Shown here piece by piece: positions 58,268-64,000 of a stretch of 64,000 nucleotides of DNA. The DNA comes from JAXMAZ01 sp046350115 (GTDB lineage Bacteria; Planctomycetota; Planctomycetia; Gemmatales; Gemmataceae). Where the stretch lies: the NCBI GenBank assembly GCA_046350115.1, contig JAXMAZ010000032.1, positions 28,421-92,420 of the forward strand, written 5' to 3'. The stretch's first letter is position 1; each line of letters begins with the position of its first letter. A program made the position numbers and the translations under genes. A model generated the notes under the pieces. The model worked only from the letters and a program-made list of their open reading frames with translations. It did not search any database and had not been told where the DNA came from.

Positions 58268-59110
58268 TTGCCCGTCTCGATCGTCGTCCTGACATACAAC
58301 GAGGAACGGAACCTGGCCGACTGCCTGGCGTCGGCCGCCGGGTTCGACGACGTTCACGTCCTCGACTCCGGGTCCACCGACCGAACGGCGGCGATCGCCG
58401 CCGGGCGGGGTGTGCCGGTTTACACCAACCCGTTCCGCGGGTTCGGCACCCAGCGGAACTGGGCCATCGACCACGTCCCGACCAAATACGCCTGGCAGTT
58501 CCACCTGGACGCGGACGAACGGCTCACCCCTGAGTTGACCGCTGAACTGGCTCGAATCGCCGCGGCCGACCCGCCGCCCGGCGGCTACCGGGTACCGAGC
58601 AAGCTGATGTTCGCCGGCCGGTGGTTGCGGCGGGCCGGCCAGTACCCGGCGTACCAGGTGCGGTTCTTCCGCAAGGACCGGCTCCGGTTCGCCGACCACG
58701 GGCACGGCCAGCGGGAAGTCACCGACTTGCCCCTCGGCACCCTGGAGAACCCGCTCGTCCACCTCGGGTTCTCCAAGGGGATCGACGACTGGTTCGTCAA
58801 GCACGTGCGGTACGCCCGGCGGGAGGCGGAGCAGGCGTTCCGCCCCGGGGCGGCCGGGGGGCGACTGTTCAGCCGGGACGGGACCGAGCGGCGGCGGGCG
58901 GTCAAGCGGCTGGCCGCCCGGTTGCCCGGCCGGTACGTTCTCCGACTGGCCCACATGCTGGTTTGGCGGCGGGCGGTCCTCGACGGTTGGCCGGGGATCA
59001 CCTACGCTCACATGGTCGCCACCTACGAGTCGATGATCGACGTGTACCTCCGGCTGCTGGCCCGCGGGATCGACCCGGACCGGCTGGCCCCTCCCTCGGG
59101 CACCCCATGA
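58268..59110 (+). CDS. Glycosyltransferase family 2, KdtX/WaaE-like, 280 aa
   Basis: A GT-A enzyme: VSIVVLTYNEERNLADCLASAAGFDDVHVLDSGSTDRT is the start, WQFHLDADERLT has the DxD, and FFRKDRLRFADHGHGQREV the base region. This pattern matches lipopolysaccharide-core beta-1,4-glucosyltransferases of the WaaE/KdtX group. The start is TTG 58268; an upstream GTG is in another frame. It overlaps the fcl gene by four bases. Confidence 0.87.
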   Translation: MPVSIVVLTYNEERNLADCLASAAGFDDVHVLDSGSTDRTAAIAAGRGVPVYTNPFRGFGTQRNWAIDHVPTKYAWQFHLDADERLTPELTAELARIAAADPPPGGYRVPSKLMFAGRWLRRAGQYPAYQVRFFRKDRLRFADHGHGQREVTDLPLGTLENPLVHLGFSKGIDDWFVKHVRYARREAEQAFRPGAAGGRLFSRDGTERRRAVKRLAARLPGRYVLRLAHMLVWRRAVLDGWPGITYAHMVATYESMIDVYLRLLARGIDPDRLAPPSGTP

Positions 59111-60048
59111 GTCAGCTCACCGGCAAGCGCGTGATGGTCACCGGCGGGGCCGGGTTCCTCGGCCGGCCGGTCTGCGACGCCGTCCGCCAGCACGACCCGG
59201 CCGCCGTCATCGTTCCGCGGAAGGCGGAGTACGACCTGACCGAGCAGGCCCAGGTCCGCAAGCTGCTGGCCGACCACCGGCCGGACGTCATCGTCCACCT
59301 GGCGGCGGTGGTCGGCGGGATCGGGGCCAACCGGGAGAACCCCGGGCTGTTCTTCTACCAGAACGCCATCATGGGCGTGCTGCTGATGGAGGAGGCCCGC
59401 AAGGCCGGGGTGGGCAAGTTCGTCACCGTCGGCACCATCTGCTCGTACCCGAAGTTCACCCCGGTCCCGTTCAAGGAGGACGACCTCTGGGCCGGCTACC
59501 CGGAGGAGACGAACGCCCCCTACGGGATCGCCAAGAAGGCGCTGCTGGTGATGGGCCAGGCGTACCGCCAGCAGTACGGGATGGACGCCGTCACCCTGCT
59601 GCCGGTCAACCTGTACGGGCCGGGGGACAACTTCGACCCGAAGTCCAGCCACGTCATCCCGGCGATCATCAAGAAGGTGATCGACGCCCGGGAGGCGAAG
59701 CAGGCGTACATCGACGTGTGGGGGACCGGGTCGGCCAGCCGGGAGTTCCTGTTCGTCCGGGACGCGGCGGAGGGGATCGCCGCCGCCGCGTCCCGGTACA
59801 GCGACCCGGACCCGGTCAACCTGGGCAGCGGCAAGGAGATCACCATCAAGGCGCTGACCGAGCTGATCTGCGAGCTGTGCCAGTTCAAGGGAGAGCTGCG
59901 GTGGGATCCGACCAAACCGGACGGCCAGCCGCGGCGGTGCCTGGACACCACCCGGGCGAAGGAGCGGTTCGGCTGGCAGGCGACCACCGCCTTCCGGGAC
60001 GGGCTGCGGGAGACGATCGCCTGGTACGAGCAGGCACGGCAGAAGTAA
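59107..60048 (+). CDS. fcl: GDP-L-fucose synthase (epimerase/reductase), 313 aa
   Basis: An SDR enzyme producing GDP-L-fucose from GDP-4-keto-6-deoxy-mannose. VMVTGGAGFLGRPVCDAV binds NADP. HLAAVVGGIGANRENPGLFFYQNAIMGVLLMEEARKAGVGKFVTVGTICSYPK contains the characteristic fucose-synthase block with Ser, and PYGIAKKALLVMGQAYRQQYG the Tyr-x3-Lys. Length is normal. GDP-mannose 4,6-dehydratase (gmd) is not in the window. Its presence implies fucose (or a related 6-deoxyhexose) in the glycan. Confidence 0.95.
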   Translation: MSQLTGKRVMVTGGAGFLGRPVCDAVRQHDPAAVIVPRKAEYDLTEQAQVRKLLADHRPDVIVHLAAVVGGIGANRENPGLFFYQNAIMGVLLMEEARKAGVGKFVTVGTICSYPKFTPVPFKEDDLWAGYPEETNAPYGIAKKALLVMGQAYRQQYGMDAVTLLPVNLYGPGDNFDPKSSHVIPAIIKKVIDAREAKQAYIDVWGTGSASREFLFVRDAAEGIAAAASRYSDPDPVNLGSGKEITIKALTELICELCQFKGELRWDPTKPDGQPRRCLDTTRAKERFGWQATTAFRDGLRETIAWYEQARQK

Positions 60049-60049
60049 T

Positions 60050-60134
60050 GCGGAGTGCGGAATTCGGAATGCGGAATCACGACCCCCGAGCCAAACACTC
60101 GCCGCGACCCTGATGTCTTCCATTCCGCATTCGG
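60050..60134. repeat. Short inverted repeat GAATGCGGAAT reaching into the next CDS
   Basis: GAATGCGGAAT (60067-60077) and its exact reverse complement (60122-60132). The left side has further GCGGAAT-type repeats from 60050. The right arm encodes residues 4-7 of the annotated glycosyltransferase (SIPHS...), suggesting the start region of that gene lies within a repeat. Confidence 0.6.
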
Positions 60135-61417
60135 ACCGCCCCCACGTCACGCTGCTGTACCACTACTTCCACCCGGACGACGTGGTCAGCGCCCGACTGT
60201 TCGCCGACCTGGCCGAGGGGCTGACCGCCCGCGGGTGGGACGTGACGGCCGTGCCGTGCAACCGCGGCTGCCGGGACGAGCGGGTGACGTACCCGCTGGC
60301 CGAAGACTGGAACGGGGTGGCCGTCCGCCGGGCGTGGCGGCCGCGGTTCAAGCAGGCGTCCACCGTCGGCCGGGTGCTGAACGCCGGGTGGATGCAGGCC
60401 GCCTGGGCGGTCGCAGCGGCCGTGTCACCAAGCCGCCGGCGGGACGTGATGGTGGTCGGCACCGACCCCATCCTCGGGGTGCTGGCGGCGTTGCCGTGGC
60501 GGCTGGTCCGGCCGCGGACCCGGGTCGCCCACTGGTGCCACGACCTGCACCCGGAGGCGTCGGTCGCGGAAGGGGCGCTGCGGCCGACCTCGCTCCCCGT
60601 GCGCCTCCTGACGCCGTTCCTCCGGGCCGCATACCGGCGGTGCGACCTGATCGCCGACCTCGGGGCGTGCATGCGGGCGCGGCTGGCCCGGTACGGCTCG
60701 ACCGCCCGGGTCGCCACCCTCACCCCGTGGGCGCTGGTCGAGCCGGCCGCCCCGGTCGCCCCGGACCCGGCCACCTGCAAAGAGCTGTTCGGCGAGGCCA
60801 AGCTCGGCCTCTTGTATTCCGGCAACTTCGGCCGGGCGCACAGCTACACCGAGTTCCTGGCCCTCGCCCGGGCGCTGCGAGGGGAGCCGGTCCGGCTCTG
60901 CTTCGCCGGCCGCGGCAACCGGATGGACGAGCTGAAGGCCGCCGTCCGGCCGGACGACGCGAACGTGTCGTTCGCCGGGTTCGCCCCGGAGGCCGAGCTG
61001 GAGAAGCGGCTCGGGGCGTGCGACCTGCACCTGGTCAGCCTGCGGCCGGAGTGGGCCGGGACGGTGGTGCCGTCGAAGTTCTTCGGGGCGCTGGCGACCG
61101 GCCGCGGCGTGGTGTACGCCGGCCCGCCGGACTCGGCCATCGCCCAGTGGGTGACGGAGCACAAGGTCGGCTGGGTGCTGACCCCGGAGACACTGCCGGC
61201 GGTGACGGCCGCGCTGAAGGCGCTGGCCGCCGACCCGGCCGGGCTGCTGGCCCTGCGGGAGCGGTGCTTCCGGGTGTACCACGACCACTTCTCGAAGGCC
61301 CGGCAGTTGGAGCAGTGGGACGCGCTGCTGCGGGCGTCGCTCGGCCCGGGCCGCGGCCGCCGGGTTGCGGCCGGACGGACGGGGGCGTACCATCCGGGGA
61401 GCGGCGGGGCCGGGTGA
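60113..61417 (+). CDS. Glycosyltransferase, GT4-like, WcaI/WbuB-type, 434 aa
   Basis: HVTLLYHYFHPDDVVSARLFADLAEGLTARGWDVTAV is the start of WcaI/WbuB-like enzymes, often fucosyl- or N-acetylfucosaminyl-transferases. GTDPILGVLAALPWRLV and WCHDLHPEASVAEGAL follow. The donor domain begins LGLLYSGNFGRAHSYTEFLALARAL and includes LRPEWAGTVVPSKFFGALATGRGVVYAG. With fcl next door, transfer of a fucose-type sugar is plausible. ATG 60113 is used, but the first residues fall within a repeat; no other ATG or GTG precedes the conserved region. Confidence 0.85.
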   Translation: MSSIPHSDRPHVTLLYHYFHPDDVVSARLFADLAEGLTARGWDVTAVPCNRGCRDERVTYPLAEDWNGVAVRRAWRPRFKQASTVGRVLNAGWMQAAWAVAAAVSPSRRRDVMVVGTDPILGVLAALPWRLVRPRTRVAHWCHDLHPEASVAEGALRPTSLPVRLLTPFLRAAYRRCDLIADLGACMRARLARYGSTARVATLTPWALVEPAAPVAPDPATCKELFGEAKLGLLYSGNFGRAHSYTEFLALARALRGEPVRLCFAGRGNRMDELKAAVRPDDANVSFAGFAPEAELEKRLGACDLHLVSLRPEWAGTVVPSKFFGALATGRGVVYAGPPDSAIAQWVTEHKVGWVLTPETLPAVTAALKALAADPAGLLALRERCFRVYHDHFSKARQLEQWDALLRASLGPGRGRRVAAGRTGAYHPGSGGAG

Positions 61418-61451
61418 CGGCCCCGCCGGTCGCACCTAACGGGAGGAGTCC

Positions 61452-61913
61452 ATGCGAGCGCCCCGGTTCCTGACGGCGGCGGTGGCGGCGGCCCTGGTCG
61501 GCGTCGGGTCGGCCCCGTCCGACGACCCCAAGCCGGCCCCGCCGGCCGCCAAGGAGAAGAAGGACGAGCGGTCGCCGCTGATGGCCGAGAAGCTGAGGCA
61601 CGCCCAGGCGCTGCTCGAAGGGCTGACCACCAACGACTTCGCCCGGATCACCCGCAGCGGCAAGGAGCTGATCCGCATCAGCCGGACCACCGAGCTGACC
61701 GCCAAGGCGAAGAACCGGCAGTACGAGCTGCAGTTGAACACCTTCCGGGAGGCGGTCGAGCGGGTGATCAAGAAGGGCGGGGAGAAGAACCTGGACGGGG
61801 CCACCCTGGGGTACGTGGACATGACCCTGGCGTGCGTCCGGTGTCACCAGCTCACCCGGGAGGTGCGGGACGCCCGGCTCCCGCTCCCCGGCCCGGCCAC
61901 CGCCGGCCGCTGA
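61452..61913 (+). CDS. Exported cytochrome c'-like protein, 153 aa
   Basis: A signal peptide (RFLTAAVAAALVGVGSA) and a short Pro/Lys linker precede a four-helix-type domain: MAEKLRHAQALLEGLTTNDFARITRSGKELIRISRT, and LQLNTFREAVERVIKK. Near the C-terminus, CVRCHQ (Cys128, Cys131, His132) is a c-type haem motif, as in class-II cytochromes c' where CxxCH is C-terminal. It is preceded by an excellent GGGAGGAG ribosome-binding site and stands just outside the glycan genes. Its stop and the convergent gene's stop lie in a small dyad, GCTGAC-CCCGC-GTCAGC (61909-61925). Confidence 0.75.
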   Translation: MRAPRFLTAAVAAALVGVGSAPSDDPKPAPPAAKEKKDERSPLMAEKLRHAQALLEGLTTNDFARITRSGKELIRISRTTELTAKAKNRQYELQLNTFREAVERVIKKGGEKNLDGATLGYVDMTLACVRCHQLTREVRDARLPLPGPATAGR

Positions 61914-61920
61914 CCCCGCG

Positions 61921-62988
61921 TCAGCCCAGCTCGCGGACGAACGCCGTCACCCGCCGCACCTGCTCGTCCCGGTCGAACCGGCGGTCGCCTGCCGCGGCCG
62001 CCCCCTTCGCCCCCACCTCGTCGGCCGTCAGCCCGTCGATCACCGCCGCCAGGGCGGCGTGGTACCCCGGCTCCCACGGGTGCCCGCCGCCGACCCGCCA
62101 CACCCAGCCGGCGTCCAGGTCGTAGGCCGCCGGCGTCGGCCCGGTCAGCACCCCCAGTCCGGCCGCCAGGTACTCCGGCAGCTTGGTCGTGTACCGCACC
62201 AGCCCCACCCCGTCCAGGCTCTGCGGCAGGCTACCCACGTCCATCGCCGCGCAGTACCGCGGCACCTCGGCCGCCGGCACCCGCCCGGTGAACAGCACCC
62301 GCCCGTCCGCCCTCCGCTTCAGCTCGGCCAGGCCCGTCCCGTCGCCGACGACCAGGAACCGCACGTCCGGCCGTTTCACCCGCCTGGCCGCCTCCACCAG
62401 CTCCAGCCCGTAGCAGTACCGGTAGCGGCGGTTCCACGCCAGCGACCCGGCCAGCCCGACGACCAGTTCGTCCGGACTGATGTCGAGCCGCCGGCGCACG
62501 TCCGCCCGCGCCGCCGCACGCTCTTCGGATGAAAGCGGCGTCGCCGCCCAACCCGGGGCCGTCACCCCGCGGGGGCAGCCGAACGCCACCGCCCGGCCGA
62601 CCAGGTACGGCGTCCAGCCGATGTACCCGGCGGCCAGCCGGCACAGCACCCGCTCGTACAGCCCGAACGCCGGCCCCAGCCACCGCACCCGGCCGGCGAC
62701 GTAGGGGCCGACCGCGTCCCCGCTGCCGACCACGTACCGGGTGCCGAACAGCAGCCGGGCCAGGATCAGGGCCGCCCCGCCAGCGACGCCCGTCCCCTCC
62801 ATCACCACCAGCCGCGGCCGGGTCCGGCGGATCCGGGCGAACAGCCGCCGCCCGGACCGCAGCTTGTGCCGCGGGTCGAACGGGGCCACGTCCGGGGCGA
62901 ACTCCCGCAGCAGGGCGAGCAGCCGGGCCTCGTCCCCGCTGCCGGACCCCATCGTGGCGACCGCCAGCACTCGGGGGGTGTCGGTCAT
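61921..62988 (-). CDS. Glycosyltransferase, GT4-like (GT-B fold), 355 aa
   Basis: N-terminus VLAVATMGSGSGDEARLLALLREFAPDVAPFDP lacks a long glycine loop but keeps the strand pattern. VVMEGTGVAGGAALILARLLFGTRYVVGSGDAVGPYV follows. The donor domain begins VVGLAGSLAWNRRYRYCYGLELVEAARR and has VRYTTKLPEYLAAGLGVLTG in place of a classic E-x7-E. It overlaps the upstream gene (62985-) by four bases and is convergent to the cytochrome-like gene. Confidence 0.82.
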   Translation of the reverse strand: MTDTPRVLAVATMGSGSGDEARLLALLREFAPDVAPFDPRHKLRSGRRLFARIRRTRPRLVVMEGTGVAGGAALILARLLFGTRYVVGSGDAVGPYVAGRVRWLGPAFGLYERVLCRLAAGYIGWTPYLVGRAVAFGCPRGVTAPGWAATPLSSEERAAARADVRRRLDISPDELVVGLAGSLAWNRRYRYCYGLELVEAARRVKRPDVRFLVVGDGTGLAELKRRADGRVLFTGRVPAAEVPRYCAAMDVGSLPQSLDGVGLVRYTTKLPEYLAAGLGVLTGPTPAAYDLDAGWVWRVGGGHPWEPGYHAALAAVIDGLTADEVGAKGAAAAGDRRFDRDEQVRRVTAFVRELG

Positions 62989-64000
62989 ACGTCCCCCGCC
63001 GGCTGCTGAGCCGTGATCGCCCGGTCGATCTCGTCACCGAACCGGGCGGCCAGCGTGTCCCAGGCGTAAGCGGCCATGTCCGGGAAGGCCGTCGGCCGGC
63101 GGGTGAGCGCCTGGCCGATGGCATCGGCGAACGCATCTACGGTCGCCGGGCAGGTCGTCACCCCGGGCAGGTTCAAGCGGACCAGTTCGGCCACCCGGTT
63201 CGTCACCACCGGCACCCGGGCGGCCAGGTACTCCAGCACCTTGATCGGCGAGGCGGCGTCGTAGTACGGGGTGTCGTCCCCCGGGTACAGCCCGACGTCG
63301 GACGCGGCGAACAGGTCCGCGACCTGTTCCGGGGCCACCCACCCGGTCAGCACGTGCGGCAGCCCGAGCGCCCGGCAGCGGGCGGCCAGCGGGGCCAGCA
63401 CCGGCCCGTCCCCGACGCCGAGGAACACCAGGTCCGGCACCTCCGTCCGCAGCCGGGCGAGGGCGTCCAGGAAGTACAGCCGGTGGCTGCACGTCAGCCC
63501 GATCAGGCTCACCACCGTCTTGCCGGCCAGCCCCCACCGGGCACGGGCGCGGGCCGGGTCGGCCTGTTTCAGCCGGTCCGGGTGGACGCCGTTCGGAATC
63601 ACCGCCGCCTCCCGGCCGAACCGCTCCCGCACCCGGTCGGCCAGCACATGGGACACGGTCACGACGCGGTCGGCCGTCCGCACGTACTCGGCCTCCACCC
63701 CGTCCGGCAACAGGTCCAGGTAGTCGAGCACCGCTACGACCCCCCGCAGCGGCGGCGGGTAGCCGGTCAGCCGGTGGGACGGGGCCGTGACCACCGCGTC
63801 GAACCGGAACCGGCGGTGCAACCGGCGGACGGACCGGCGGAACAGCCACTGGGTCGGCCCCAGCGCCCAGTCCGGCGGGTAGCGGCGGAGCAGCCCCTCG
63901 GCGACCGGCAGGCACACCCCGGCGGTGTGGACCCGGAGTCGGCCCGGCGGTGCCACCCGGCCGGCCGCCGCCCGCAGGTGGGTGAGCGGGTTCAGGTAGT
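62985..64000 (-). CDS. Glycosyltransferase, GT4-like, 5'-truncated by the window edge
   Basis: The frame is open to the window end: before the first in-window GTG (63956) it reads YLNPLTHLRAAAGR, so the gene begins outside. VTAPSHRLTGYPPPLRGVVAVLDYLDLLPDGVEAEYVRTADRVVTVSHVLADRVRERFGREAAVIPNGVHPDRL marks the hinge. The donor domain is VVSLIGLTCSHRLYFLDALARL, with LYPGDDTPYYDAASPIKVLEYLAARVPVVTNRVAELV as donor motif. Co-directional with, and overlapping, the 61921-62988 gene. Confidence 0.85.
   Translation of the reverse strand, partial: YLNPLTHLRAAAGRVAPPGRLRVHTAGVCLPVAEGLLRRYPPDWALGPTQWLFRRSVRRLHRRFRFDAVVTAPSHRLTGYPPPLRGVVAVLDYLDLLPDGVEAEYVRTADRVVTVSHVLADRVRERFGREAAVIPNGVHPDRLKQADPARARARWGLAGKTVVSLIGLTCSHRLYFLDALARLRTEVPDLVFLGVGDGPVLAPLAARCRALGLPHVLTGWVAPEQVADLFAASDVGLYPGDDTPYYDAASPIKVLEYLAARVPVVTNRVAELVRLNLPGVTTCPATVDAFADAIGQALTRRPTAFPDMAAYAWDTLAARFGDEIDRAITAQQPAGDV

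Overview
The window is very GC-rich DNA from a bacterium that looks like a Gemmata-type planctomycete. The evidence is a DUF1501 / DUF1549-DUF1553 gene pair, two Uma2-family genes, a short Lys/Ala-tailed protein, many long intergenic inverted repeats and dense 4-nt ATGA/GTGA overlaps between genes. No rRNA, tRNA or CRISPR array was seen. This identification is inference from gene content; no species can be named.

Left part (1-22,000): mixed housekeeping and lineage-specific genes. In order: a frameshifted redoxin-domain protein, a small conserved hypothetical, a lipoprotein, the DUF1501 and DUF1553 genes, an M20 deacetylase, a REP-associated tyrosine transposase (RAYT) between two identical 30-bp palindromes, sucC, a Uma2 gene, membrane proteins, groEL and groES with a third REP palindrome between them, a second Uma2 gene, endonuclease III, a thiolase, an orphan ABC ATPase, a GGDEF protein and a Pro-rich secreted protein. 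Almost every gap carries a hairpin-forming inverted repeat. Several repeats begin GTAGGGCGG, and in four cases that sequence supplies the TAG stop codon of the adjacent gene.

Right part (22,000-64,000): one very large surface-polysaccharide locus. A leftward operon starts with a specialised NusG (RfaH/UpxY/LoaP type), followed by a glycosyltransferase, an AsnB-type amidotransferase and another glycosyltransferase. Divergently, a rightward operon encodes a complete set of predicted pseudaminic-acid enzymes (PseB, PseC, a PseG-PseH fusion, PseI, PseF). Embedded in it is an amidation module (a PseA/WbpG-like amidotransferase with HisH- and HisF-like partners) and a Pse-associated methylase. Next come a Wzm/Wzt exporter with a Wzt C-terminal sugar-binding domain, a capsule-type protein, many GT-B and GT-A glycosyltransferases, acetyltransferases, methyltransferases, an SGNH protein, an O-antigen ligase/polymerase, a second AsnB-like protein, a UDP-HexNAc dehydrogenase and GDP-fucose synthase. 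The locus therefore appears to make, decorate and export a complex acidic glycan. The NusG paralogue is a plausible processive antiterminator for these long transcripts.

Two short zones (about 41,800-42,940 and 46,690-47,100) contain coding sequence broken by many apparent single-base frameshifts although the encoded protein is well preserved piecewise. These need read-level checking before they are called pseudogenes. The strongest novelty candidates are the RAYT/REP system, the repeat arrays with a period near 97 bp, the stop-codon-donating repeats, and the amidated/methylated pseudaminic-acid cluster with its dedicated NusG.
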